Of a DNA stretch of 64,000 nt, positions 35,718 through 44,625 are shown in pieces. The notes below the pieces were generated by a model, which did no database searches, was not told the DNA's origin, and saw only the letters and a list, made by a program, of their open reading frames with translations. This stretch comes from Cellulomonas sp. RIT-PI-Y (GTDB lineage Bacteria > Actinomycetota > Actinomycetes > Actinomycetales > Cellulomonadaceae). A program made the translations under genes and the position numbers. The stretch spans positions 52,124 through 116,123 of the forward strand of contig NZ_JANZKP010000003.1 in NCBI RefSeq assembly GCF_025642745.1, written 5' to 3'. Position 1 is the stretch's first letter; every line of letters begins with the position of its first letter.

Positions 35718-37240
35718 GCCGCACTTCCTTCCATCACCATGTCGAGCACGGTGTGCTCGTCGATCTGATCGGTCGGCCCGGTGTGCACCACCCGGCCCTC
35801 GGACACCACCAGCACGCGGTCGGCCAGACCGAGCACCTCCGGGATCTCGCTGGAGACCACCACCACGGCGGCGCCCGAGTCGGCGAGCCGGCGGACCAGG
35901 GCGTAGATCTCCGCCCGGGCGCCCACGTCGACGCCCCGGGTCGGCTCGTCCAGCAGCAGCACCCGGCAGCCGTGCACCAGCCAGCGGGCGAGCATCGCCT
36001 TCTGCTGGTTCCCGCCGGACAGGGTGCGGATCGCGCGGTCGACCCCGGTGGGGCGCAGGTCCAGCGAGGCGGCCTGCTCCGTCGCGGCGTCCCGCTCGGC
36101 CCGCTCGTCCAGCAGCCCGCCACGGGCGAACCGGCCGAAGGTGGACAGCGTGATGTTCCGGTACACCGGCTCGTCCAGCAGCAGGCCCTGGCTCTTGCGC
36201 TCCTCCGGGGCCAAGCCGATCCCGGCACGCACCGCGGCGCCCACCGATCCCGGGCGCAGCCGGGTGCCACCGACCCGGACCGTCCCGGCGGTCGCCTTGC
36301 GTGCGCCGTAGACGGTCTCCAGGATCTCGGACCGCCCGGAACCGACCAGACCGGCCAGCCCGACGATCTCCCCGGCACGGACCTGGAAGCCGACGTCGCT
36401 GAACGTGCCGCGCAGCGCGAGGTCCTCGACCTCCAGCACCACCGGCGCGGCAGTGCCCTCGGTGTCGCGCGCGACACGGACCGGGAAGGCGAACTCCACC
36501 GAGCGGCCGGTCATCAGCCGGATCAGGTCGGCGGTCGGGGTCTCGGCCACCGGGAGGTTCGCGGCGACGGTGCGCCCGTCCTTCAGCACGGTGATCCGGT
36601 CGCCGATCGCCCGGATCTCCTCCATCCGGTGCGAGATGTACACGATGGCGACCCCCGAGGCCGTGAGCTCACGGACCACGCGGAACAGGTTCTGCACCTC
36701 GTCGGAGTCCAGCACCGCGGACGGCTCGTCCATCACGATCACCCGGGCGTCGTGCGACAGCGCGCGGGCCATCGACACCACCTGCTGGGCGGCGGCGGAC
36801 AGGCTGGCCACCTCGCGGTTCGGCGACAGCTCACCGTGCCCGAGCCGACGGAGCAGCTCGCGGGTGTGACGCCGGGCCTCGCGGCGCCGGGACACCCCCG
36901 CGGTGGCGAGCTCGTGCCCGAGGTAGATGTTCTCCGCGACCGTGAGGCCGCCGACCACGTCCAGCTCCTGGTACATGGTGGCGATGCCCCGCTTGAGCGC
37001 GGCGACCGGGGTCGGGAAGGTGACCGGCTCCCCGTCCACCAGCACGGTGCCCTCGGTGGGCTGGTGCGCCCCGGCGAGGACCTTGATCAGGGTGGACTTC
37101 CCGGCGCCGTTCTGCCCGAGCAGGCAGTGCACCTCACCGGGGAGGACGTCGAGGTCCACCCCGTCGAGCGCCCGGGCACCCGGGAACTCCTTGACGATGC
37201 CGCGCATCTGGAGCAGCGGCTGGGGGTCGGCGTTGACCAT
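35714..37240 (-). CDS. Sugar ABC transporter ATPase (RbsA type)
   Basis: A 508-residue protein with two fused ABC ATPase domains. The first has the Walker A GQNGAGKST (about 41-49), signature LSAAAQQVV and Walker B VIVMDEPSA. The second has a degenerate Walker A (GLVGSGRSE), signature LSGGNQQKAML and LLLDEPTRGVD, the pattern of the CUT2 sugar family. The ATG at 37238-37240 follows AGGATC. It is coupled to the truncated permease, and no binding protein gene is present, so the transporter is likely broken here. The divergent ROK gene probably regulates it. Confidence 0.92.
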   Translation of the reverse strand: MVNADPQPLLQMRGIVKEFPGARALDGVDLDVLPGEVHCLLGQNGAGKSTLIKVLAGAHQPTEGTVLVDGEPVTFPTPVAALKRGIATMYQELDVVGGLTVAENIYLGHELATAGVSRRREARRHTRELLRRLGHGELSPNREVASLSAAAQQVVSMARALSHDARVIVMDEPSAVLDSDEVQNLFRVVRELTASGVAIVYISHRMEEIRAIGDRITVLKDGRTVAANLPVAETPTADLIRLMTGRSVEFAFPVRVARDTEGTAAPVVLEVEDLALRGTFSDVGFQVRAGEIVGLAGLVGSGRSEILETVYGARKATAGTVRVGGTRLRPGSVGAAVRAGIGLAPEERKSQGLLLDEPVYRNITLSTFGRFARGGLLDERAERDAATEQAASLDLRPTGVDRAIRTLSGGNQQKAMLARWLVHGCRVLLLDEPTRGVDVGARAEIYALVRRLADSGAAVVVVSSEIPEVLGLADRVLVVSEGRVVHTGPTDQIDEHTVLDMVMEGSAA

Positions 37241-37279
37241 GTGGTGATCCTGACCAGAGTTCTGTCGGCTGTCAATCAA

Positions 37280-37292
37280 AAGTTGCAAACTT
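37280..37292. promoter_or_regulatory. Candidate ROK operator at the ATPase gene
   Basis: AAGTT-GCA-AACTT is a perfect five-base inverted repeat 40 bases before the ATPase start. The half-site AAGTTGCA recurs at 37469-37476 before the divergent ROK gene. Confidence 0.45.
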
Positions 37293-37455
37293 ATCGGCAC
37301 GTTATGTGATCGTGACCGACAGAAGCGAGAGGGAGTTCACCCCAGATCGTGGGGTGGAGATGATCGAGGTGACACGCGGGCCGCGTCGTTGCGGCCGTAC
37401 CGAGCAGTCGATGTGGGACGTGTCGGACATGAGGGACGTTACGGGACCTTTTGCC

Positions 37456-37476
37456 GCTTGCCAAGCACAAGTTGCA
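37456..37476. promoter_or_regulatory. Candidate ROK operator at the ROK gene
   Basis: GCTTG-C-CAAGC (37456-37466) is a perfect palindrome, followed by the AAGTTGCA half-site shared with 37280. Together they could let the ROK protein regulate itself. Confidence 0.35.
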
Positions 37477-37531
37477 CACAGGTTCGACGAAAGCCGACTT
37501 CGGCGGCCCGACTTCGTGGTTCACTGTCCGG

Positions 37532-38713
37532 GTGCAGGACGTCGTGAAGCTTCCCCAGCGGCACACCGGGGCCGGTGAGCTGTTCCAACTCCTCCGGGAC
37601 GGTCGGCCGCGGACCCGTGCCGACCTGGCCGCTGCCACCGGTCAGGCCCGGTCCACCATCGCCGCGCGGGTCGACCTGCTGATGTCTGCCGGACTGATCT
37701 CCCCCGCGGGCGAGGCCTCCTCCACCGGCGGCCGGCCGCCCACCACCTTCGCCTTCCGGCCCACGGCCAAGATCGTGCTCGCCGTCGAACTCGGCGCCAC
37801 GCACGCCCGGGCCGCCCTCACCGATCTGCGCAGCACCGTCCTCGCCGAGACCGCCGCCGCCCTGGCGATCAGCGAGGGCCCGGACGTGGTCCTGGACTGG
37901 GTGGTGACCACGGCCCGGAAGCTGCTGGCCGACCAGGGCCGGGACCTGGGCGACCTGGCCGGTGTCGGCGTCGGCCTGCCCGGCCCGGTGGAGCACTCCA
38001 CCGGCCGTCCGATCAACCCGCCGATCATGCCCGCCTGGGACGACGTCGACGTCTCCGGCCTGCTGGCCGCGCAGCTGCACGCACCCGTCCTGGTCGACAA
38101 CGACGTGAACCTGATGGCGCTCGGCGAGCACCGCACCGCCTGGCCGGAGGTCGACGACCTGCTGTTCGTCAAGGTCGCCACCGGCATCGGCTCCGGTGTG
38201 ATCTGCGACGGCGAGCTCCGGCGCGGGGCGCAGGGCACCGCCGGGGACATCGGCCACATCGCCGTCCCGGGGGCCGAGGGCGTGCCCTGCCGCTGCGGCA
38301 ACGTCGGCTGCCTGGAGGCCGTCGCCTCCGGCCACGCGGTCGCCGAGGCGCTGACCCGTCAGGGGCTGACCGCGGCCGACGGAGCCGACGTCGTCGCCCT
38401 GGTCCGGTCCGGCGACCTGGCCGCCAGCCGCGCTGTCCGGCAGTCCGGCCGGGAGATCGGCGCCGTCCTCGCCGCCTGCGTCAGCCTGCTCAACCCGTCG
38501 ATGATCGTGATCGGCGGCATCCTCGCCGAGGCCGGGGAACACCTGATCGCGGGCATCCGCGAGGTCGTCTACTCCCGCACCCTGCCGCTGGCCACCCAGC
38601 ACCTGCGGATCGTCACCTCGCAGGCCCGGTCGCAGGTCGGCATCCTCGGCGCCAGCGCGATGGCGATCGACCACGTGCTGTCGCCGGAGGCGGTGGACGC
38701 GCTCATCGCGTGA
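37532..38713 (+). CDS. ROK-family transcriptional repressor
   Basis: A 393-residue regulator. The N-terminal winged helix (about 10-60) reads LFQLLRDGRPRTRADLAAATG and ARSTIAARVDLLMSAGLI. The sugar-kinase-like domain has VAVELGATHARAALTDL, the VDNDVNLMALGEH and GIGSGVI motifs, and a CRCGNVGCLE zinc motif (about 251-260). It is divergent from the RbsA-type ATPase gene and most likely its sugar-responsive repressor. The GTG at 37532 is my choice; the frame is open 27 codons further upstream. Confidence 0.9.
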   Translation: MQDVVKLPQRHTGAGELFQLLRDGRPRTRADLAAATGQARSTIAARVDLLMSAGLISPAGEASSTGGRPPTTFAFRPTAKIVLAVELGATHARAALTDLRSTVLAETAAALAISEGPDVVLDWVVTTARKLLADQGRDLGDLAGVGVGLPGPVEHSTGRPINPPIMPAWDDVDVSGLLAAQLHAPVLVDNDVNLMALGEHRTAWPEVDDLLFVKVATGIGSGVICDGELRRGAQGTAGDIGHIAVPGAEGVPCRCGNVGCLEAVASGHAVAEALTRQGLTAADGADVVALVRSGDLAASRAVRQSGREIGAVLAACVSLLNPSMIVIGGILAEAGEHLIAGIREVVYSRTLPLATQHLRIVTSQARSQVGILGASAMAIDHVLSPEAVDALIA

Positions 38714-38743
38714 CCACCCCGACGCCCCGGCACCGACCGGCGC

Positions 38744-39586
38744 CTAGACCGTCGCCGCCCGCTTCGCCGCCTTCCAGTACCCGCAGAACGTGATGTCCTC
38801 CTTGGGCACGCCCGCCTTCACCCAGTGCCGCCGCGCTCCGGTGGCCAGCGCCGACTCCCCGACCGCCCAGCCGGTGAACCGCGTCTCCGGCAGCGGTCCG
38901 TCCGTCACCGCGGCGAGCGCCCGGGCGCCGGGGACGTCGTGCGAGCCGTGACCGCGGGCGATCCAGCGGACCGTGACCCTCGCGGGGCCGGAGAGCTCCT
39001 GCCGGTCGGCCTCGTCGGCGATCTCCACGATCGCCTCCCCCACGGTGTGCGCGGGCAACGAGGCGAGGATCCCGGCGACCGCGGGCAGCCCGGACCCGTC
39101 GGCGACCAGCAGCACCCGGTCGTGGGCGGCGGTGGGGAACGTGATGCCCTCGTCGATCAGCGCCACCGGGTCGCCGGGGCGGCACTGCTGCGCCCAGGTG
39201 GCCGCCGGGCCGGAGGTGCCGTCCTCGACCGACCCGTGCACCACGAAGTCCACGTCGAACTCCGGGCCGGTCGCGGTCACCCGGTGCGCCCGCACGGTGT
39301 AGTTCCGCAGCACCGGCCGCCGGGTCCGGGAGATCGTCAGGTACCGCAGGTAGCTCAGGGTGTCGAGCTTGGCGGGCAGCCGCTCCAGACCGGTGCCGTC
39401 GTCCACCGGCAGGAACAGCCGGAACCACTGGTCGTAGCCCATCGGGCTCAGCGCCGCCGCCCCCTCGCCACCGAGGGTGACCCGGACGAAGCCGGGTGAC
39501 AGCCGCTCGGTGCGCAGCACCTCCACGGTGAGGAGGTCGGACCCGGCCGGGCGGGTGCGTCCGGCGTTGACATTGCTGCGGGCCAC
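38744..39586 (-). CDS. Siderophore-interacting protein (ferric-siderophore reductase)
   Basis: A 280-residue FAD-dependent SIP-family reductase that releases iron from siderophores in the cytoplasm. It has the FAD-binding RNYTVRAH (about 94-101), the HGSVEDGTSGPAATWAQQ segment and LVADGSGLPAVAGIL in the NAD(P)H domain, plus the C-terminal FCGYWKAAK. AGGAG lies eight bases before the GTG. A DtxR-type iron box 15 bases upstream of the start suggests repression by iron. Confidence 0.93.
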   Translation of the reverse strand: MARSNVNAGRTRPAGSDLLTVEVLRTERLSPGFVRVTLGGEGAAALSPMGYDQWFRLFLPVDDGTGLERLPAKLDTLSYLRYLTISRTRRPVLRNYTVRAHRVTATGPEFDVDFVVHGSVEDGTSGPAATWAQQCRPGDPVALIDEGITFPTAAHDRVLLVADGSGLPAVAGILASLPAHTVGEAIVEIADEADRQELSGPARVTVRWIARGHGSHDVPGARALAAVTDGPLPETRFTGWAVGESALATGARRHWVKAGVPKEDITFCGYWKAAKRAATV

Positions 39587-39600
39587 GGCTACTCCTGAAG

Positions 39601-39619
39601 TGAGGGAAGGCTTACCTCA
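39601..39619 (-). promoter_or_regulatory. DtxR/IdeR-type iron box
   Basis: TGAGGGAAGGCTTACCTCA matches the TTAGGTTAGGCTAACCTAA consensus at 14 of 19 positions and keeps the inverted symmetry. It covers the stop codon of the upstream ABC ATPase gene and ends 15 bases from the SIP start. Confidence 0.7.
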
Positions 39620-41182
39620 CCACGCAGCGCCGTCGATCGACAACCCCCGGGCCGCGAGCAGCTCTCGGGTGAGCGGCTCGCGCGGTGCCGCGAACACCTC
39701 GGCCACCGGCCCGGACTCCACCACCCGGCCCCGGCTCATCACCAGCACCCGGTCGCACACCCGCCGGATCACCCCCAGGTCGTGCGACACCAGCACCAGG
39801 CAGACGCCGGTCTCCCGGCGCAGTTCGACCAGCAGGTCCAGCACCGCCGCCTGGACCTGGACGTCCAGCGCCGACACCGGTTCGTCCAGCACCAGCACCC
39901 GGGGCTCCGCCGCGAGCGCCCGCGCGATCGCCACCCGCTGACGCTGACCGCCGGACAGGGTGCGCGGTCGCCGGGCGGCCAGCGCCGGGTCGAGGTGCAC
40001 CCGGCGCAGCAGGGCGTCGACGTCCCGTGCCCCCGCGTCCCGCAGCACCGCGCCGACCGTCAGCCGGGGGTCCATCGACCCCAACGGATCCTGCGGCACC
40101 CAGCGGATCGCCGACCGGCGGGCCCGCCGCCGGGACTCGGGCGCCCCGGACCACGGCCCGCCGTCCAGCTCCACCGTCCCGGCGTCCGGGGTGTCCGCCG
40201 CCAGCAGCAGCCGGGCCAGCGTGGTCTTGCCGGACCCGGACTCGCCGACCAGGCCCAGCGCCTCCCCGGCGCGCAGCTCCACGTCCACGTCGTCGACCGC
40301 GGTCACGGTCGCCCCGCCGGGCAGCGGGAACTGCCGGCGCAGCCCACGGCCCACCAGCACCGGCTCGCCGGGCTCCGGCACCGGTCCCGGTCCCTCGGGC
40401 AGCCGGGCCGCCGCCACGAGTCGGCGGGTGACCTCGTGCCGGGGCGCACCGACCACCTCGGCCACCGTGCCGGACTCGACCACCAGGCCGTCGTCCAGCA
40501 CCAGCACCCGGTCCGCGACCCGGGAGACCGCCGCCAGGTCGTGGCTGATCAACAGGATCGCCGTCCCCGCGTCGCGCAGCCCGGCCAGCAGGCCCAGCAC
40601 CCGGGCCGCCACCGTGGCGTCCAGGGCGGTGGTCGGCTCGTCCGCGATCAGCAGCGGCGGAGCGGCGGCGAGCGCCGCGGCGATCAGCGCCCGCTGCCGC
40701 ATCCCGCCGGACAGCTGGCCGGATCGCTGCCGGGCGCGCAGCTCCGGCTCCGGCAGCCCGACCCGGGTCAGCAGCTCACGCACCCGGGCGTCACGTCGGG
40801 CACGGGGCAGCCGGGGATCGGGTCGCCCGGAGCCGTCCCGGGGCCGGCGGATCGCGATCGCCTCGGCCACCTCCGCGCCGACCGTCCGCAGCGGGTCCAG
40901 CGAGCCGAGTGCGTCCTGCAGCACCAGGCCCACGTCCCGGCCCCGGGCGGACCGCCACTGCCGCGCCCCGAACCCGCGGGCGTCCCGGCCGAGCAGCCGG
41001 AAGTGCTCCGACCCGGACGGTTCCAGCCCGACCAGGGCCCGGGCCAGCACCGACTTGCCCGCCCCGGAGCCGCCGACCACCGCCACGCACTCCCCCGGCG
41101 CGATCCGCAGGTCCACCCCGCGCAGCACCGGCCGGTCGAAGGCGACCCGCAGGCCGCGCACGTCCAGCACCGGCCCGGTCAT
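39617..41182 (-). CDS. Opp-type ABC transporter, fused dual ATPase
   Basis: A 521-residue protein with two complete ABC domains of the DppD/DppF type. The first has GGSGAGKS (38-45), signature LSGGMRQRA and IADEPTTALD; the second has GESGSGKT, LSGGQRQRV and LDEPVSALDV. It powers uptake through the two permeases encoded just before it. The ATG overlaps the preceding permease stop (ATGA). Confidence 0.93.
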   Translation of the reverse strand: MTGPVLDVRGLRVAFDRPVLRGVDLRIAPGECVAVVGGSGAGKSVLARALVGLEPSGSEHFRLLGRDARGFGARQWRSARGRDVGLVLQDALGSLDPLRTVGAEVAEAIAIRRPRDGSGRPDPRLPRARRDARVRELLTRVGLPEPELRARQRSGQLSGGMRQRALIAAALAAAPPLLIADEPTTALDATVAARVLGLLAGLRDAGTAILLISHDLAAVSRVADRVLVLDDGLVVESGTVAEVVGAPRHEVTRRLVAAARLPEGPGPVPEPGEPVLVGRGLRRQFPLPGGATVTAVDDVDVELRAGEALGLVGESGSGKTTLARLLLAADTPDAGTVELDGGPWSGAPESRRRARRSAIRWVPQDPLGSMDPRLTVGAVLRDAGARDVDALLRRVHLDPALAARRPRTLSGGQRQRVAIARALAAEPRVLVLDEPVSALDVQVQAAVLDLLVELRRETGVCLVLVSHDLGVIRRVCDRVLVMSRGRVVESGPVAEVFAAPREPLTRELLAARGLSIDGAAW

Positions 41183-41973
41183 GCCGACACCCGCCCGATC
41201 CGCCGGCCCAGGACCGTGAGGGCGGCGGCGGTCAGCGTGATCGCGGTGCCGGGCACCACGGTCAGCCACCACGCCGAGTCCAGGTACAGCCGGCCGGCGT
41301 TCAGCATCGCGCCCCACTCCGGCGACGGCGGCAGGGCCCCCAGGCCCAGGAAGCTCAGCGCGCACACCCACACCACCGCCTGCCCGATCCCGAGCGTCGC
41401 CACGGACACCAGCGGCCACAGGGTGTTCGGCAGCACGTGCCGCACCACGACCCGGACCCGGCCGTGTCCCTCCAACCGCGCGGCCTCCACGTAGCCGGAG
41501 GCCGCCACCGTGCGCACCCGGGCGCGCAGGATCCGGGCGTACCCCGGTGCGGTCGCCGCCCCGACCGCCAGCACGGAGGACCGCACCCCGGCTCCCTGCA
41601 CGGCGACCAGCAGCAGTGCCAGCACCAGGGTGGGCAGCGCGAACAGCACCTCGATCACCCGGCCGACCGCGGCGTCCAGCCAGCGCGGTCCGAGCCCGGC
41701 GGCCAGCCCGAGCACCAGCCCGGCGCCGACCCCGATCCCGGTCGCCGCGGCGCCGATCCCCACCGACGCCGCCGCCCCGTGCACCACCCGGGTCCACAGG
41801 TCGCGGCCCGACTCGTCCGCGCCCAGCCAGTGCCCCGGCCCGGGCGACGCGAACGCCGACAGCGGGTCGACGGCGGTCGGGTCCCCGGGCGCGAGCAGCC
41901 CCGGCCACACCACGGCCACCGCGATCAGCGCGACGACCGCCGTCGACAGCGCGGTGCTCACCCGCCCGGTCAT
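41179..41973 (-). CDS. Opp-type ABC permease (DppC type)
   Basis: A 264-residue inner-membrane permease. It has the HWLGADESGRDLWTRV motif near the start, several membrane helices and the EAA loop EAARLEGHGRVRVVVRHVLPN (about 160-180). It lacks the longer N-terminal tail of many DppC proteins. The ATG overlaps the DppB-type stop, so the operon is coupled. Confidence 0.92.
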   Translation of the reverse strand: MTGRVSTALSTAVVALIAVAVVWPGLLAPGDPTAVDPLSAFASPGPGHWLGADESGRDLWTRVVHGAAASVGIGAAATGIGVGAGLVLGLAAGLGPRWLDAAVGRVIEVLFALPTLVLALLLVAVQGAGVRSSVLAVGAATAPGYARILRARVRTVAASGYVEAARLEGHGRVRVVVRHVLPNTLWPLVSVATLGIGQAVVWVCALSFLGLGALPPSPEWGAMLNAGRLYLDSAWWLTVVPGTAITLTAAALTVLGRRIGRVSA

Positions 41974-42923
41974 GCCACGACCTCCGGCACCCGCGGATCC
42001 AGCACCCGTTCCAGCAGGTCGACCACCAGCATCACGACGACGTACGCCAGCGCCACCACCAGCACCGCGCCGATCACCACCGGCACGTCCCGGCTGAGCG
42101 TCGCGTCCAGCAGCAGCCGGCCCAGACCGGGCCGGCCGAACAGCGTCTCCACCACCACCGCTCCGGACAGCAGCGACCCGAAGGCCCAGCCGGAGAGCGC
42201 GACCGCCGGCAGCACCCCGTGCCGCAGGCTGTGCCGCCACAGCACCCCGACCGCCGACCCGCCGCGAGCCCGGGCGGTCACCGCGAACGGCGCGGTCTCC
42301 GCCTCGAGCACCGCGTCCCGGATCAGCTGCCCGAGGAACCCGGCGACCGGTACCGCCAGCGTCACGGTCGGCAGCACCAGCCCCGCGGGGTCGCTGCCGG
42401 AGCTCGTCGCCGGGAACCAGCCGAGGGTGGTGGAGAACACCAGGATCAGCACCGCGCCCAGCCAGAAGTGCGGGACCACCGCGGCCACCACCTCGACCCC
42501 GCGCAGCACGGCGGCGCACGCCCGGCCCACCGGGCCCCGCGCCCCGACCGCCGCCGTCGCCACCGCGAGCGCCAGTACCCAGGCCAGCACCAGCGCGAGC
42601 ACCGCGAGCAGGAACGTCCCCGGCAGCTGCTCGGCGAGCAGGTCGCCGACCGGCACCCGCCGGGCGTAGGAGTCGCCGAGGTCGAAGGTCAGCACCCGCC
42701 AGAGCTGGGTCAGGTACTGCACCACCAGCGGCCGGTCGAGCCCGTACTCCGCGCGGGCCGCGGCGACCGCCTCGGGGCCGGCCTGCGACCCGGGTCCGCC
42801 GAGGATCGCCTCGGTCGGGTCACCGCCCGCCGCCCGCAGCGCGAAGAACACCACGGTGGCGACCACCCAGGCCACCAGCAGGGCGGAACCGATCCGGGCC
42901 AGCGCCCAGCGCAGCCAGGCCAC
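41970..42923 (-). CDS. Opp-type ABC permease (DppB type)
   Basis: A 317-residue permease beginning with the usual membrane helix and RAAGGDPTEAILG. It has YGLDRPLVVQYL (60-71), the FDLGDSYARRVPV segment and a C-terminal LFGRPGLGRLLLDA EAA-type region. The GTG start is four bases after the binding-protein stop. Confidence 0.92.
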   Translation of the reverse strand: MAWLRWALARIGSALLVAWVVATVVFFALRAAGGDPTEAILGGPGSQAGPEAVAAARAEYGLDRPLVVQYLTQLWRVLTFDLGDSYARRVPVGDLLAEQLPGTFLLAVLALVLAWVLALAVATAAVGARGPVGRACAAVLRGVEVVAAVVPHFWLGAVLILVFSTTLGWFPATSSGSDPAGLVLPTVTLAVPVAGFLGQLIRDAVLEAETAPFAVTARARGGSAVGVLWRHSLRHGVLPAVALSGWAFGSLLSGAVVVETLFGRPGLGRLLLDATLSRDVPVVIGAVLVVALAYVVVMLVVDLLERVLDPRVPEVVA

Positions 42924-42926
42924 CGC

Positions 42927-44549
42927 TCAGGACAGGACGCGCGCGTCGAGGAAGGTCGGCGTCGCGACCGTGTTCAGGGTGCGCACCCCCTCCGCGTCGC
43001 GGACCAGGAACCGGTTGAGCTGGTCGTAGAGCGGCAGCACCGTGTAGCTCTCCAGGATGGTCTGCTGCGCCTGCTGGTAGAGCTCGGATCGCTCGTCGGC
43101 GTCCGAGGTCGTCGCCGCGCGGTCCAGCAGGTCGTCCAGGGCCGGGTCCGTCAGCTCCGCGTGGTTGGCGAAGTAGCCGCTCGGCGCGGGCACCGTGCCG
43201 TCCGAGTGGTAGAGGATCCGCAGCACGTCCGGGCCGACCTTGGTGTACGGCGCGCTGACCGCCTCGTACTCGTGGGCGCCGAGCGCGGCGTACCAGCCGG
43301 ACAGGTCCAGCGGGGTCAGCACCACGTCGAACCCGGCCTGCTTGGCCCCGGCCTGGATCTGCTCGAACAGCGACTGCTCGGCCGCCACCGACTGGTTGGT
43401 GCTGACCGGGAACCGCACGGTCAGCCGCTCGCCGTCCTTGGTGCGGTAGCCGTCGGCGTCCCGCTCGGTCCACCCGGCCTCGTCCAGCAGCTCGTTCGCC
43501 CGGTCCAGGTCGACCGTGAACAGATCGGGCTCGGAGTACACGTCCGGCTCCACGCTGGACAGCACCGAGCTGGACCGCTGCACCGTCCCGGCGAACAGGG
43601 TGTCGATCCCGGCGTCGATGTCCGCCGACCGCACGAACGCCTCCCGGACCCGGATGTCGTCGAAGGGCGCCTGCGCCGCGTTCAGCTCGATCCGGTTGGA
43701 GGCCCCGGGCCGCGGGGCGTCGATCAGGGCGATGTCGCTGTCCCCGCCGGCGGCGGCGACCGCGTCCGGCTGCGGGTTGTCGATCATCTGCACCTCACCG
43801 GAGCGCAGCGCGGCGTAGCGGGTGGCGGCGTCCGGGATGAACCGCCAGACGATCTGCTCCACGTACGCGGGACCGTCGTGCCCGGCCTCCGGGTCCAGCC
43901 CGGCGTAGTCGTCGTTGCGCACCAGGTCGACCTGCTGCTGCGGCGTCCAGCTGTCCACCACGAACGGCCCGGTGCCGACCGGTGCCGCGCAGTTCGCGTC
44001 CATCCCGCGTTCGATGCCGGCCGGCGACTCCATCGCGGTCCACTGCTGGCTCAGCGACTCCAGCAGCGCCGAGTCCGGCTCGGTCAGGTGGAACCGTGCG
44101 TGCGTCGCGTCGACCGCCTCCACCGACGCGACCTTCTGCACCGCCAGGTAGCCGGTCGACGATCCGGTGTCCGGGTCCTGCAGGTGCTCGATGTTCACCC
44201 GCACCGCATCGGCGTCGAAGGGCGTGCCGTCGGTGAACGTCACCCCGTTCTCCAGGGTGAAGTCCCAGGTCAGACCGTCGTCGCTCACCTCCCACGCGCT
44301 CGCGAGCCAGGGCAGGATCGTGCCGTCCTCGGACCGGCCGACCAGCGGCTCGAGGTACTGGGTGCTGATCAGCGCCTGCGGGTAGTTGCCGCCGACGTGC
44401 GGGTCGAGGCAGGTCGGCTCGGCGTCCCCGGTGGCGTACACCAGGGTCCCGCCGTCCTGCGGGGTGGCGTCCTCGGACGTGGCCCCGGAACAGGCGGCCA
44501 CGAGCAGGACCGGGACGACGGCGAGGGCGACGAGCGACTGACGGGCCAC
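42927..44549 (-). CDS. Opp-type ABC substrate-binding lipoprotein
   Basis: A 540-residue SBP_bac_5 family protein. The signal ends in the lipobox LLVAAC. GGTLVYATGDAEPTCLDP and the WEVSDDGLTWDFTLENGVTF segment (about 73-92) are family hallmarks. The GTG at 44547-44549 has AGGA seven bases upstream. The ligand could be a peptide, nickel complex or siderophore; an iron-linked gene ends the operon's 3' side, which hints at the last, weakly. A TetR gene is divergent. Confidence 0.9.
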   Translation of the reverse strand: MARQSLVALAVVPVLLVAACSGATSEDATPQDGGTLVYATGDAEPTCLDPHVGGNYPQALISTQYLEPLVGRSEDGTILPWLASAWEVSDDGLTWDFTLENGVTFTDGTPFDADAVRVNIEHLQDPDTGSSTGYLAVQKVASVEAVDATHARFHLTEPDSALLESLSQQWTAMESPAGIERGMDANCAAPVGTGPFVVDSWTPQQQVDLVRNDDYAGLDPEAGHDGPAYVEQIVWRFIPDAATRYAALRSGEVQMIDNPQPDAVAAAGGDSDIALIDAPRPGASNRIELNAAQAPFDDIRVREAFVRSADIDAGIDTLFAGTVQRSSSVLSSVEPDVYSEPDLFTVDLDRANELLDEAGWTERDADGYRTKDGERLTVRFPVSTNQSVAAEQSLFEQIQAGAKQAGFDVVLTPLDLSGWYAALGAHEYEAVSAPYTKVGPDVLRILYHSDGTVPAPSGYFANHAELTDPALDDLLDRAATTSDADERSELYQQAQQTILESYTVLPLYDQLNRFLVRDAEGVRTLNTVATPTFLDARVLS

Positions 44550-44578
44550 GAGGGTCCTGCTTTCGACGGATCGGGGAG

Positions 44579-44599
44579 TTGTTGAACCGGGTCCAACAA
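44579..44599. promoter_or_regulatory. Candidate TetR operator
   Basis: TTGTTG (44579-44584) and CAACAA (44594-44599) form an inverted repeat with a nine-base centre, in the gap between the divergent transporter and TetR genes. Confidence 0.55.
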
Positions 44600-44612
44600 T
44601 AACGGCCCTGGC

Positions 44613-44625
44613 TAGCATGGGTGTC
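44613..44625 (+). promoter_or_regulatory. Leaderless promoter of the TetR gene
   Basis: TAGCAT at 44613-44618 is followed after seven bases by the GTG at 44626, which decides the start. Confidence 0.5.

Noticed and set aside
39617..44549. Nickel importer assignment for the Opp-type operon
   Set aside because: Nothing in the binding protein or context shows nickel; the ligand is left open.
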